Origin: Earliella scabrosa
Lineage: Eukaryota; Basidiomycota; Agaricomycetes; Polyporales; Polyporaceae
Direction: 5' to 3'
DNA: 64,000 nt
Assembly: GCA_022605405.1 (NCBI GenBank)
Contig: JABYQQ010000008.1
Span: forward strand, 1,736,001-1,800,000
This document shows, one piece after another, positions 23,192 through 35,279 of this stretch (position 1 is its first letter; every line of letters starts with the position of its first letter). Made by a program: the position numbers and the translations under genes. The notes under the pieces are model-generated. The model searched no databases. It saw nothing but the letters and a program-made list of their open reading frames with translations, and was not told the DNA's origin.

Positions 23192-25339
23192 TACTTACTA
23201 GACTTCCTTGAAGTGGTTCACGGTAAAAGGTACTCGCATATAATGTAATTGTTGCCCATCATCGTACATGTAGTTCTCAGCCACACTTGTGTCTACATTT
23301 TCAGCTTCAACTTGAAGTTTGACCGAGCGTCGGTTGACGTCCGAATCGGGTAACTCTAGCGCCCACATGTTCTAGTCCTTGCCGGTGGCGGCAGCGTTCA
23401 CCGCGATTTGCTCCAAAACATCTCATGCGTGGTGCTACAAACCAGAATCCATCCAAAGTATGCTCTACGTATGCTGCGCCCACAGATGGATTAGATACAG
23501 ATAGTTGCGCATGGGCGCGCTAACGAGTCTGCTGACCAGGGTCGAAGTCCTATTGTCGTGGCAGATTCCGACTGTTGTTGTTCCCCGGACTCTATTGCGT
23601 ACTCGTTGACCGGCCTCGCGTCCGCCCGGGAGTCAAGAAGCAGTACCTCTCGGGATGTGCGCTGGTCTGAAAGCGTCATCCGTTCCGAGGAAGCTTCTCA
23701 AGTTCGTCATGAACGGATCCGAAAGACCACGCTGCGATTATAGTAACGATCGTCGACCGTCTCTGACATGGAGGCAGAGATTCGTGGTACGCTTCACGCC
23801 ACCTGATAGAGAGTGACGATCGGGGTAGGTGTACATACACATCTACACGCCTTCGAGGCTTCGCCAGGGCCCGCAGTTCCGATCTCGACAGAAGTCCAGG
23901 ATGCTCGTGGGCCCATCTTCGTGTGCTGTGGGAGCCAATGAGCATCTGCCATGCAGCGACTTGGCCAATTTAACACTCCCCACACCTACCCGCGCTCCGT
24001 CGACACCGCGCCGGCTTCTGGGGACCTTCTCGCAGGCCACGTTTCGACACTCGTGGGGTATGGCACTGCCTTAATTCGCCTGGGCTGGCCGGTACCTGCG
24101 CAAACGAGCGTGCAGCACCGCCTCGCCGCGCAGCTAACCTTCTTCCTGCAATTTTGCACAAGTACCTGGGCACGGGTCCTGCATGATTGCGTGCAGGCGA
24201 CGCATACTTACGAGGCACCGAGGGCCGCTGACTGCACGAGGCTGACCGCCGCACGGCCCATATACCGAACGTGGACGCGCTACGCTGCGCAGCTGGTAGA
24301 TGCGCCCACGCATTACGAGACCGGCTGTAGCGGAAAGTCGTCGCAGAATGAGATACCGGAGGCGAGGTGCATCGAGGCAGGTTATAGTATGGAACCGGCG
24401 AGAAGGATACCTCGAGAACGGGAAGCGAGCACGAGAGCAGTATCGAGTGAAGTATCGATGCGGTGAGATAGGCAGTGGGACTAGCGAGCCGGCCTCGTGT
24501 TCGGTGCATGCGGGGTCAGGTCTTAGGTACTTGGACGGGCGTGATACCCTTGGACTCGGGCGCATCTTCGTTGGAATATTCTGTGAGATGGCACATGCGA
24601 ACGTCGTGCGCACAAACCACACTAGGATGATGCACTATTCAAGAGGGATTGTGAGATGAGATTGCCAGACAAAAAACAAGACGAAGCCTACGGAGGATGA
24701 TCTTTGCGATTCGGGGTACAGAGGTCTGGAGGCAGGGTGGGGAAGGTGTTGGCCTGGGCTCAAGGCAGGCTTGAGGAACACAGGATTGCAGGCCGGAGAT
24801 GCAAGGTGATAGGCGCAAGGCGCCATGACCCCGGATACTGTTGTAGTTCGGACCGTATCTAGTAAGTATTGCTAATAGATCTTCTTACCAGTGCGCCTTG
24901 GGAGAATAAAGGGTGAGAACACACGTTGCTGACTCACTAATGATGAAGTCAATAGTGAATGAGTAAGACAATGCTAATCCAGCGCTCGCGGATAGCCACG
25001 ATTACGGAATTAATGCGAGGTGTCCGGGGTCCGCTCACGGGCTGGTGAAGATGTCGAACGTCCGCCTGCCGGCGAGCCAGGCTTCTTGTCTCGTTCTCTC
25101 TCGCTGGCTATCCACGTCGTTGCTCATCGCATGCAATCATGGCTTTGTAACTTGCTGAAGACGACCCTTGTGAGTGTGTTTGCCATGCTACTCAACGACA
25201 CCGCCAGCCGCCAGCGAAGGCCAGCCATGACGCCGACGCTGGGGTCGAGGGCAACGTCGGGGCAACGCAACTGCAACGGTGACAAAGCACGCACTGACCT
25301 CTATTCTTCGCAGCGACGGCTACCTACAACGCCATTATA
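23192..25339. other. Long intergenic stretch without a convincing gene
   Basis: About 2.1 kb. Several GC-rich frames overlap each other on both strands around 23970-24620, but none shows a domain, a signal peptide or a consistent exon structure. 25200-25330 is the promoter side of the orphan gene that starts at 25340. Confidence 0.4.
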
Positions 25340-27532
25340 ATGAACTTAGCGTGCGGGGCACACTTTGGGCCCGGTAACGACCAGCTTTCTTCTTCAGCGC
25401 ACCCCCCATTTTATCCCATCGACACCCTCCTCTACCCGTGGCGAACCCCGCCACACCGATGCGACATCGCGAAATCCTCAGGATTTGGCTTCAGCAACCC
25501 CCAGGAGTCCCCGGAGATACGCGCGAAATCTACGCCGCCGTTCGAACACCATCGACAAAGTCAACCGTATCCGTCGCCACCGCTCACCGACGCCGCCCTT
25601 GCATCGACCGTGCCGCTTCCTGAAGTACCCGGCGAACCCCCAAGAGCCTCGTTTCAAGCGTGCGATTGCGAGGATTTCGTCGATGTGAACATGTCACACG
25701 ATGGCGACCGACACATCGCGCCGTTATCTCCGCCTCCGACCGCACTCCTCGGTGTCAAGGACCTACCTCCAGGAGGGCTGTTTGAAGAGGGAGAACATCA
25801 GGTGGAATCGTGGAGGTATGGAGAGGACATGGCGGAAGGAGCCGCAGGCGCGCCACTATTCCCACCGGTACGTGACGACTCTGGGTTCGAGGAGTTTGGT
25901 CCGCAAGAAGGGTGCGGGGACGCCAACAAGACCGACGGTTCTCATGGCGGACCCGCCTTGATCGAACCTACCTCGGTATGGAGTCCATACTCGCCGCTCA
26001 GCCTACACGAAGGCTTGCCCGAGTTCCCACCTTTACTTCATGTCCTACCCAGCGGTCCGGACATGGATCGGAGTAGCGGTCACACCGACAGCCTGCTCTC
26101 ACCAGTCAGTCCTTCCGACGCGGCCAGCCGTTTAGAGGGCTCAGCTTCAGGATCGGACATGGATTGGGACTCAAGTCCTGGCCATACGTTCGTGGACCTC
26201 GACGCTCCGTCATCCCCGAAGTCCGGCTCTCTATCGCTCGACTTGCCTGCCTTGGAATCGCCACTTCACATTCCAATCTCTGCCCCGTCTCCTCTCTCGC
26301 CACTTGACATCGCCCAGTATGAGCGCAACCCCCATTGGTTCCCGCCGTATGGCACTCATCAAGAGCAGCCTTACCCCTCGACCCAGCCTACGCCTCTCCC
26401 GGAGGATCACAGTCCTTTCTCTTATACGTTTCATCATCCGCTTCACCTCCATGCTCCATCGGGCGACCTTGATTCTGATTACCCGGACACCGTAATGCCC
26501 TCCGAGGACGATGACGACAACACAGTGCTACCTCCTCCATCTCCACGGCGACGACCGCTCAACGACCTTCATGACCCCACACTTCCCCATGGAGATGTAG
26601 CCCTTACCCCCATCCCTCGCTCTCCTCACGCGACTCTTTTTGACTTCGACATGGCAGATCCGGCGGAACCGCCGGAATCGCCTCACTCGCCGCACCACGC
26701 TCTCCCTGAGTTGGAAGATGACGGCCTATTGCCTTCATTCGCGGAGGAAACTCTTTCGCGAATGGAGACGATATCTCCCTCTCTTCTTGGCGGTGCTCCT
26801 GAACCGCAGGCGGGTCTCGGTTTGTGCCTTCAACCGCTCTCGGATCTTCCACTAGCACGCTCCCCGTCTCCGGATGAAGACGACTTTGGTTTCCTCGACG
26901 TACAGTTGGATCCTGAGTCAGTCAACGTCGAGGTGGACGAGTTCCTCCAGCTCCGAGCCCTTCGGAAGTACGCTCTTGCACAGGAGCGGGCCGCTCGTAT
27001 GGCTGAAGCAGATCTCAACGAGCGCATCACCGCTGCTGCCAGCGCCCTCCTGCCTCCGTCGCACGCGGAGGCTGGATCCGAGTCACCGTCCGACGGCGAT
27101 GACGCAGTTATGCACGTCGACATGGACGTCTTGGAGAAGCGCGCACGCAAGCGGGACCTTCATGCGCTCATGGATGCACGTGCTGAGGCGCGTCGCATGC
27201 GGAAGCTGCAGAAGCAACGCTCGAAGGAGATCGGTGCACTCCTCGACTTCAAGATGCACAGCCCGATGTCGCCGATGGAGGGGCTCCCTCCGCTCGTCGG
27301 TGGCAAGGGTTGGACGCGGAGCGTCGCGCATCTCGTCGCGCACATGATCTTCCGCCGTCGCGATCGGAGTCGGCCTCTGGAGAACAAGGTCGCGGGGTGT
27401 CCTGCGGCGTCGCCGTCCCCAGTGCGGAGACCTTCGCACCTGCGCGTGTCCGAGTCTGCTGAGGACCTGCTGTCTGCGGAGGCTGGGAGCGACGATGAGG
27501 ACGGGGACGGGGATGATGACATGGAGTTGTGA
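25340..27532 (+). CDS. Large Pro/Ser-rich acidic orphan protein
   Basis: An uninterrupted frame of 730 codons. The first two thirds are Pro/Ser/Asp-rich with many SP and SPxSP sites (for example ALESPLHIPISAPSPLSPLD), typical of a disordered, phosphorylated protein. Around residues 535-660 lies a charged, probably helical segment (FLQLRALRKYALAQERAARM; EKRARKRDLHALMDARAEARRMRKLQKQRS). After it comes a short conserved-looking core (GWTRSVAHLVAHMIFRRRDRSRP). The C-terminus is a long acidic tail (AGSDDEDGDGDDDMEL). No catalytic domain was recognised. The basic helix plus acidic tail would suit a nuclear protein; that is inference. The start at 25340 is the first Met; a later Met near 25688 is an alternative. 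Confidence 0.7.
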   Translation: MNLACGAHFGPGNDQLSSSAHPPFYPIDTLLYPWRTPPHRCDIAKSSGFGFSNPQESPEIRAKSTPPFEHHRQSQPYPSPPLTDAALASTVPLPEVPGEPPRASFQACDCEDFVDVNMSHDGDRHIAPLSPPPTALLGVKDLPPGGLFEEGEHQVESWRYGEDMAEGAAGAPLFPPVRDDSGFEEFGPQEGCGDANKTDGSHGGPALIEPTSVWSPYSPLSLHEGLPEFPPLLHVLPSGPDMDRSSGHTDSLLSPVSPSDAASRLEGSASGSDMDWDSSPGHTFVDLDAPSSPKSGSLSLDLPALESPLHIPISAPSPLSPLDIAQYERNPHWFPPYGTHQEQPYPSTQPTPLPEDHSPFSYTFHHPLHLHAPSGDLDSDYPDTVMPSEDDDDNTVLPPPSPRRRPLNDLHDPTLPHGDVALTPIPRSPHATLFDFDMADPAEPPESPHSPHHALPELEDDGLLPSFAEETLSRMETISPSLLGGAPEPQAGLGLCLQPLSDLPLARSPSPDEDDFGFLDVQLDPESVNVEVDEFLQLRALRKYALAQERAARMAEADLNERITAAASALLPPSHAEAGSESPSDGDDAVMHVDMDVLEKRARKRDLHALMDARAEARRMRKLQKQRSKEIGALLDFKMHSPMSPMEGLPPLVGGKGWTRSVAHLVAHMIFRRRDRSRPLENKVAGCPAASPSPVRRPSHLRVSESAEDLLSAEAGSDDEDGDGDDDMEL

Positions 27533-28102
27533 TGTGACGACCCTTTCCCCATTCTGTGGCTAACAAATGGTGCGTCGCGCGTCCCCGATTCCTAACTTAT
27601 GACTATCTATTGAACTCCCGTCATTGCGTCCGCAGGCTGGAAGGCATTTGTGTACTATATCAACGTCATCCTTCATGCGCTCACCTGTATCCATTACATG
27701 TTGTCATAGTCGCCGGCTCCGCATACCCCCTGCTTTCCATCTATTCCCGGCGGTGGCCGCCATTGATTTCCGCATCTGGTTTATCGTGCGTTTGCTGCTG
27801 CTGCTGCTTAGTCCGTCTATCATTTCGTCCGTATGTGCTTTCATGCTGTAAGTAAATGCAGAGTGGACTTTGATTCTCGCGCCCGTGGCGTCGGTCTCGT
27901 TGTGTTGCATCGGTCGACGGTTGAGTAGGGCGAAGATATCTAGTTTGTCCCCGTTGCAGGCGACGAGGGAAGACATAGAGTAGGTACATAAGGTACAGAC
28001 AGGTAAGTGATACACGAGAGACGCATGTTAGCAAGCTACAGAACTGGGTGAATAAGATTACGACGCATCCGCACACTTCAACTTCGACTCCAACTTCATG
28101 GA
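27533..28102. other. 3' flanks of converging genes
   Basis: About 570 bases between the convergent stop codons of the orphan gene and the C2-domain gene; CTG/GCT trinucleotide runs near 27792. No gene seen. Confidence 0.4.
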
Positions 28103-29706
28103 TCATCCCTGCGTCACCGGCTCGCTGATGGTGGTCCCCTCGGCAGCCTGCGCGCCATAGTCGTTGAGCTCCGTCCCGCTCTGCGTTCGCGCACTCTGCG
28201 AGAGGGTCTCCTGCCCTGCGGGCGCATGCGGCTGCAGCTCCTCCTGGCGCACACCCCGTTTGTTGAGTGCATACGCCCTGCACGCCTCGCGGCTCTCGAT
28301 GAGCCGGGGGTCGTTGCGGTCCCAGGCGTGGATGGTGAAGCCAGGGAAGTTGTACTCGAGGCACTCCTTGAGGTCGGGCAGCATGAGCGGGTCTGGGCTG
28401 TACGTCCCGCTGTTGTTGTCGATGACGAGCTCCCACTGGACGGCGTCGTCGGGGGTGTCGTCTGCGAAGTTGTCCCAGCCTCCGGCCGGGCGTGGGTGGA
28501 ACTCACCCGAGTAGCGGACGGCGGGCGCGCAGTTGGCGTGCAGGGCGTGCTTCGATGCGAAGTCAACGAAGAACGCGGCGCCGGTCTCGGAGAACCGGAA
28601 CGAGTCGTCCTCGACGGCGATGATGTATGTGTACACGGCCGGCTTGACGCGGTGTGCATAGGGTGGCGGGGTGGACGGCGCGGTCGTGTTAGAGTTGCTT
28701 GCAGGGTGTAAGAGCCCCGAGGGGCCGCCTGGGCCGCCGCTCGTACCATCGGGCCTCCCGACGCTGCCGTGCAGGAGGAGACGGAAGACGTCCTCGGGAC
28801 CATCGATGACGCCGAATCCGTTGGTTGTCGAGCGGGCGTAGAGCATGCGATGGCCAGCTTGGATCGTCGAGCGGACAGCGATGGATGTAGGACCCTGGAA
28901 AATGGACTGTGCGGCCTTGTATGAGCGATTCCAGTGCTGGATAGTGTCGCCGAAGAACATGCGGACTCCCTTGATGTAGATCTTCCATGTTGAGTAGAGG
29001 CGAGCATCGTTCAGGTTGGTGAGACGGCCGATGGTGGGGGAGAAGTGGCGCGAGAAGCGGATGGGCCCGTCAAATACATATTGCCTTCGTTCCGCCTTGC
29101 GGTCTGTGGAGGGTGTGGACTCGATCTGAGAGATACGGAGTAAGTTGGATGTCTATCCGCCATGGAGTGTTGCAGATACCTACGTGCAACCAGAACGTGC
29201 CTCGGTTTCTCCTGAAGGAGATGCTCTCGATGACACATTCTTTGGCACCAGGGGCCAGAGAGGTCGTGAACTTGCCAATGTGGTCGTCCGTAATATTGCC
29301 CACGTCTTTGTCGAGCACGTCGACGATGAGAGAGGCCGTCTTGGGGACGTTCTTGATCTTCCACAGCTCGTTCCACACTGGCGAGAGTGTGTCGGGTATA
29401 ACGGTAGATCTAGCAAGATTCGCATCAGATAGACGTTTCCTTGGCGTTCAATGTCGCCCCTGAACCAACTAGACACTACAATACCTACACAAAGGACAGC
29501 TTGTCGTCAAGCTTCGCCACGAAGTAGGGGTCAGCGGACCCTACCACGTCCATCTTGGGCAGGCCCGACGCGCCGATAAACTTGATAGTAAGGTCGACGA
29601 AGTTGTTCCCGCCATGTCGCTCGTCCATGAGCGCCTCCGCCGCGTCCTTCGCCTCTGCCCTCGCGCGAGACAATGCGTTGTGGAGCGAGCCCACGAGTTG
29701 TGACAT
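28103..29706 (-). CDS. C2-domain protein
   Basis: Three or more exons. The first (29706-29488) runs from MSQLVGSLHNALSRARAEAK into a C2 domain: VDLTIKFIGASGLPKMDVVG, then SADPYFVAKLD with the Asp of the calcium loop. The second exon continues with DTLSPVWNELWKI, the classic NPxWNE-like strand, and LIVDVLDKDVGNITDDHIGK, then a beta strand FRRNRGTFWLHV. After an intron the C-terminal half (RFSRHFSPTIGRLTNLNDAR...) is about 330 residues with no named domain, ending in a Gln/Ser-rich tail. C2 domains bind membranes, often with calcium; the D-rich loops suggest calcium binding here. The C-terminal half is common in agaricomycete C2 proteins of unknown function. An upstream in-frame Met at 30003 is less likely because the region is low in coding character. 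Confidence 0.8.
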
Positions 29707-30321
29707 CTGAATAGGGTTTCTGCGTCCACCAGGCATGGGAGTCGGCGGTGAAGATGTTGTCTGCGCGCCTGAGAATGGCTTGGCGGGTATAGAGGGGTCA
29801 CTCACGGGTTCTCCTCGCCGTTCGCCCTTATGTATGAAGCGCAGCGTGCGGGCGATTTCGAAAGCAATGCCGGTGGGGCTGGGTAGAGTGCGCTGTGGCG
29901 CGGCAGAGCCAACTTCGAGACGGCCACGGCACAGCCCCACACTCAATGGGCGTTCCGGCGGGGCCCTATAGGTAATTGCTGTTACTCCTGAGAGAGGACG
30001 CATCGGAGCAGTCCGAAATAATCCATCGTAACATATGCGAGGGCTTCGGTATCAAGTACAAGAGCAATGTTCGGGTTACATTGGGTTACAACAGAACTTT
30101 AGGTCATCTCTACTTTGCCGTTCGTTCGCAAGTGTCATACATCCCATAACGAGACTCCGCGACACGTCTGGACTTGTTCGTCTCGCCGTGGACCTATCGA
30201 CAATGGAAATGCCAATTTGTAGTGAATCGGAGCATGGCGGGGGCAGTGACGATGAGTTCACATCAACGTTGCCTGTCCATAAACTATCTATCATACACCG
30301 ACCCAATCCACCTTCCTCTCA
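29707..30321. other. Intergenic spacer
   Basis: About 600 bases between the C2 gene start and the peptidase stop codon. A frame extends from the C2 gene upstream to 30003, but nothing recognisable was found. Confidence 0.35.
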
Positions 30322-32361
30322 TCAAAGCCCAACAGCCGCAAGCAGCTTGTTAAAATCGGGCGTACCAAGGCCAGTGACGGGATCCCAGCCAGCCTTCGCC
30401 GGGAACCCATTCGTGCCACACCCGGGGTTCGATCCCGTCGTGACATCGTTCAGCGCAGATGCGCCACTCGAGTACAAGAACGGGTTGAGGAACCCAAGCG
30501 GGCTCTTCCCCGCGGCCGCGAGCCGGTCGTTAATGAGGGAGATGACGCTCGCGAACGCGGGGCTCGAGCAGCTCGTGCCGGACACGCCGGACACGGACCC
30601 GTCGATCACGACTTCGTAGTCGACCTTCTGCGCAGCGACGTCGGGGAAGCCCCGTCCGCTCGTGTTGAACCTGCCAGAGTTGGTGCTCCCAAGGGCGGAG
30701 AGGTAGCCCCGAACGGCGTCGGTCTGGTACGATGGCTGGCTGAAGTAGTTGGAGAAGCCGCCGGAGGAGAAGGTTGCGGCGCTCTCGGGGTTGATGCCTG
30801 TTGTGGCACCAACGGAGGTCATGCTAGGGAGGATAGACTGGTGAGAATGGTTCCGCCGCGATTTCAAGCGATCGTACGTACAATGGGCAACCTGAGGGGA
30901 AGGTGGGCACGAAAGTGCGGCAGTTCGACGATCGAGAACCAGCAACGCCCCCGTCCCCAGAAGCAAACAGGATAGACACTCCACGAGCCCCGAGCTGAGC
31001 GTACGCGTTGCAGAGGTTGCTACAGACAAACACAGGTGAATAGCGAGTCATTAAGAGGGTGTGGACACTTACTTCGCGAGGTTGCGCGAGATCGTGCTTT
31101 CATCTTGGCCGTAGCTGGTCGTCATCACCGTAGGAGGCGCGTCCTCATCGAGCAAGAAGTTCACCACGTCGAGGAAGCCCTCGAGGTCGCCATCTTGGAA
31201 GTTCTCGCCAACGGATATGAAGACAGTGGGAACCCCTGTGGCGATCCCGACGGTATACTGAATGTCGAGGTTCTGCGGCGCATGTGTTCAGCACGTTACA
31301 CTAGGAGTGACGTCATTGAATAGACTGACAGCTTCGACACCTGCCTGAGAACCGCTTTGAGGGTTCCGGCCGCCGTCCAGGGTCTGGAGAGTGAACGTCG
31401 TCGAAGCCGGCATGTCTGTACGGAAACGAGTGAGGAAGGTCTGTCGGACAAGGTGAGCAGTGGGAAACTGGCAAAGGGCTAGAACGCACTCTGAGGTCAG
31501 CTTGGTTTGCGAACTGCTCAATGAAGCCGGTCACGGCAAGCTTGTTTGATGGCTGAGTAGCTGCGGTCGATGGGATGTTGTAGAGAGCCTGCAAACATGC
31601 TGGTGTGATCGTCCGCGCGCATGACGATGGAACCGCACGCGAGGTGAAGTTCTGGATCTCATGCAAGTCGCCCTTGATGGGTGCGGAGAATACAGGCAAG
31701 TGACCGTGAGGGTTCGGAAACCTAGATATGTGAGAGATCATGAGTAAACAGCGTGGTGAGATCTGTCCGCAGAACGTACGTGACGGTTGGATGAACAAGG
31801 TCGAGATGACCTTGGAGCTCAGCGGGGATGGAGTAGGAAAGCGTACGGATCGCCTCCATACCGGTGTCTTCATGGGTGAACACGGAGAAGTTGGCGTCGA
31901 ACAACACGTTCGCCTTGCTGACTGGAACTTCAAATGAGATCCAATCACCAGCTCCGGACATTGTCTTCGCGCTGATGTCGTTTTCTGCCAACCACGCATT
32001 CACCGCATCGACACTCTCCTGCCTCGGGGCAACGAGCTGCTGAACCTGTGGATTGTGTGGTGAGCGCGCCAGTAGGACGCGGGGGTGAGGAGGTACGTAC
32101 CTCGGCTTTCGAGAGGTGCTTGCCGTAGTTCGCGCTAGACGGGGTGCTGACATCCATGAGTCTGCGTTCGAGCTCGGGGAAGTTGCTTTGTACAAGCGCC
32201 AGGCGCAGCTTGATGGTCGATTCGGGCTCGGCGGCGCCACGTAGAGAGAAGCCGTCGGGAATACTGACGCGAGACTCGTGCAGCTTCATGACGCGAGCCG
32301 TGGGCTTACCCAAGGCAAGGGTGATAAGCGACACAAGAAGAAGCCCGCGGGTAGCAATCAT
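30322..32361 (-). CDS. Secreted sedolisin-family (S53) tripeptidyl peptidase
   Basis: About eight exons. The signal peptide MIATRGLLLVSLITLALG is followed by a propeptide with the Pro-kumamolisin pattern (FPELERRLMDVSTPSSANYG-KHLSKAEV; DWISFEVPVSKANVLF). The mature enzyme shows the S53 catalytic set: the GGRN...GVEANLDIQY block with Glu and Asp (split by an intron after GVEA), the oxyanion Asp in FASGDGG, and the nucleophile Ser in SGTSCSSPAFASVISL. The C-terminal calcium site is DVTTGSNPGC...GWDPVTGLGTPDF. Such enzymes remove tripeptides from proteins at acidic pH outside the cell. The start at 32361 is fixed by the signal peptide and a TATA element about 70 bases upstream. Length is normal for the family and no lesions are seen. 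Confidence 0.95.
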
Positions 32362-32426
32362 GGTGAGAGGTGGCTGTTGAGAGAGACAGAACAGGACCTT
32401 GGAGGGTGCGGTCGACGGTTGTGGAC

Positions 32427-32434
32427 CTTTATAC
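32427..32434 (-). promoter_or_regulatory. TATA box of the sedolisin gene
   Basis: GGTATAAAG on the minus strand about 70 bases upstream of the ATG at 32361; good match and spacing for a fungal core promoter. Confidence 0.5.
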
Positions 32435-34159
32435 CTCTCAGTACCATCCTGCCATGCATCACGAGGCGAGCAACGCTACATACGCGCAGAGGCAGCCATT
32501 GCGGAAGCACATGGTTTCCAATCTATGAAGGACGGGGATGACGGCAAGGACGCTGTGTAATGTCCTGCGCTCCAGATGCGCCGTGTCGGACAAGGAAGGC
32601 GTGTTGCGGAGAGATGGTTCGCCCGCTCTGGTTGTTACTCCGGCGGTGAATTCGGGTGATGTCGAAGCACGGTCCATGTGTAGGGGGCTGTAGGGTAGTG
32701 ATGGGAATGGTTGGTATGTTGAACACCTATTATTAGCCCGCTTCTAGATGATAAGTGGGAGCACCCACATGGTTCTTGCGACAGGAATTCGCGTCGGTAT
32801 AGCTGGGAAACCGCATGGGATCGACGTCGGGCGCGAGAATCACCGTGGTACAACCGCGACATAGGCCGGGGAAGCTTGAGCGGGACGCTCAGCCTCGACG
32901 GGTGCGGCGGCATGATTGGAAACAATGCACACCCCTCACTGATTGGGACTTGTTGCTCAACTTCGATCGATTGTATAAGCGTCCACCTCCGTTCATACGT
33001 TCAGGAGATATGTCGTGAGGCTGAACGCTCAGCTAACAGCAGCACGAGCTTCGAACTGGAAATGCGACGCATCTGATAATTATGGCCGCATTGTAGGTTA
33101 CCAGCCAGTTTCGTCACATTGAAGCAGTGATGTCGTAGTCGAGAAAACAAAAATAGATCGGCGGGATACTCAAGGGTAAGAGGATCCTGAGCCGGAACGC
33201 CTGTCTTTGGGATAGTCCATATGGCCGTCAGGATGAAGGTACTAGGCAGCCAATGATACGGAGAACTCACTGACGTGAGGTGGAGACGGTCACAAACCAA
33301 GTTGTCCATCTCCTAACTCAGTCCACCAAGCACCTCAGCGCACGAGGGGATTGTAGGATACCTGGGCAGCATGGGTCTGTCCCGTCTGGATGACCCTCCT
33401 CCCCCTCTTCTGAACCTTCAATGCCTTTTTAGCCCACATCCCGCGTAAGTCCGTGACTCGGCGTGAGGTGAAATACGAGGGATCGACCGAACGCAACAAG
33501 CGAGACCGTGATCATGTCATGGTGTATCCGACCGTCGACGGCGAAGGCAAGGATAGGGAGCGTCTGCGCAGGCCATAGAGCGAGAGCAGTCAAGCTAGAG
33601 CAAACGGCGGGACAACGTGGAGGACGGCACTATTTCATTGGGTTGTCCTCGTCGTCGACGACGGTGACAAGCGCAACCACTTGAACCAGAATGTTCAGCG
33701 CGACGTGGACGGTGGCGGCATCAGTCAAAGTTACAGCGGCGCCTAGCTGAGAACCAAAAATTCGGTGCATTTGGGAACTCCGAGGCGGTCGGAGCACATA
33801 ACCCCCTCACCCATGGTCCATGCGAGAACAATGTTAATGAACATCTAGCAAACAGCGACAGCTAACTGGGCAAGCACATGAAATTGGTGCTCCTCCTCCT
33901 CCTCAACATGGTCGATAATGGCCCTCAACCGCTCCACGTGACCCGGCTCAACAGGCAGAGGAGGTGCGTAGACGCGGCCTCGTCTCGATCCTGAGGTTTG
34001 GAGGAACGAGAAGAACATGAGACGTTTGCCCGCGCCTAACTGCCACCAGACGTTGCGTTTTCCAGCATGGACACCATCTCCTCGTGTTCGAGGTTCGACC
34101 CGCCGCTCCTCAGCGCCGGGGCGTCTTCGCACCTTGCACGCTGAGTCCCCGTGGGATAG
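32435..34159. other. Intergenic stretch between peptidase and P450 copy A
   Basis: About 1.7 kb with no recognisable gene. A short basic frame on the minus strand (33335-33439, MWAKKALKVQKRGRR...) is too small and isolated to call. The inner breakpoint of the inverted P450 block should lie here, close to 34160. Confidence 0.4.
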
Positions 34160-35072
34160 CACGTTCATTCTTGCAGGAATGGATACCACATCAAACGCAC
34201 TGTCTCGCATTCTCGCGCTTCTCGCGGAACATCCGTCGGTACAAGATAAATTTCGCTCCGAACTTCTTGAGGCGACGCACGGCGGTGCGACTGATCCCGA
34301 CTACGATGAACTCATGAAACTTCTTTATCTCGACGTGGCATGCGAGAAACGCTGCGATTCCACTCTCCTGTGACCCTCACCGTTCGCTCGTGCGTCTACA
34401 CTTTGGGTGCACATCATACAGGGGCGCTGACGCGATCGACAGTGCTGCCAAGGATGAAGTGCTACCTCTATCGCACCCTGTTCGCGGCCGCGACGGCAGT
34501 ATGATTCACGAGCTCGTCGTCCTAAGGGCACGCTGGTTGTCCCACACATTCAAGCCAGCAACAACAACAAGGAGCTGTGGGGAGAAGATGCAAACGAGTG
34601 GAAGCCCGAACGCTGGCTTGCGCAGCTTCCCGCAGCTCTGGAGGACGCGCACCGGCCGAGCGTTTACTCTAACTTGTACGTTCCTCGGCACTCCGAGTGG
34701 CCTGAACTTGTGCATTGGTATTGACTGAAGTCGCCACTAGATTGACGTTCTCTGCCGGTCCCCGCTCATGCATGTCAGTGGGCTCTTCTTGTTAGTTTTG
34801 AACTGATTGTGAGATGGAACTGACGTACGTGCAGCGGATTCAAGTTCTCCGAGCTGGAGATGAGTACGTGGATCGGTCTCCCGGCGGCCGCGGAATCGTT
34901 GCTGACTGTTGAACCTTTCGCTACAGAGGTCTACTTATCCGTCCTGCTCACCCGCTTCGCCTTCGAGTTGACGGACCAGACGATCGCCTGGAACTCGTCC
35001 TCTATTAACTATCCGACGATGGGTGAAGAGAGCACGAAGCCCGAGATGCTACTCAAGGTCAGGATGCTATGA
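34160..35072 (+). pseudogene. Truncated P450 (copy A), type 5, frameshifted
   Basis: Begins exactly at the exon that encodes the I-helix (STFILAGMDTTSNALSRILALLAEHP), nearly identical to copy 5. All upstream exons are missing and the preceding DNA is unrelated. Two single-base deletions relative to copy 5 break the frame: near 34335 within the ETLR region, and near 34525 after HELVVL, just before the stretch matching ILPHIQASNCNKELWGED. The haem exon (FSAGPRSC) and the last exon (EVYLSVLLTRFAFEL...KPEMLLKVRML, stop at 35072) are still readable. This is a 5'-truncated dead copy, in opposite orientation to copy 5. Confidence 0.88.
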
Positions 35073-35274
35073 GAGATGGAAAGAGAGCATACATCTCTCC
35101 TAGTACTCGAGTTCACTATGTTTCAATCATGACTTCTTTTCACCACGCTCAGGTATCTGACAGGCTTACCAACGCTGCTGAGATAAATCATGGTCAATTC
35201 AACAATGCAATGAGGTTTGCTGTCGGCCCGAGTGCGGTAAGAGAATTGCTTGTCCTTGTCTACCGTTGTCCTTT

Positions 35275-35279
35275 CTCTG
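35275..35279. repeat. Target-site duplication CTCTG, left copy
   Basis: CTCTG directly precedes the left LTR and is repeated at 36927-36931 directly after the right LTR; removing one copy and the element restores the P450 exon frame. Confidence 0.93.

Noticed and set aside
28114..29007. 297-codon Ser/Thr-rich minus-strand frame
   Set aside because: Shifted frame of the C2-domain gene; low complexity and no sensible composition.
33335..33439. 34-residue basic frame on the minus strand
   Set aside because: Too short and isolated, no matching exon on either side, no family recognised.
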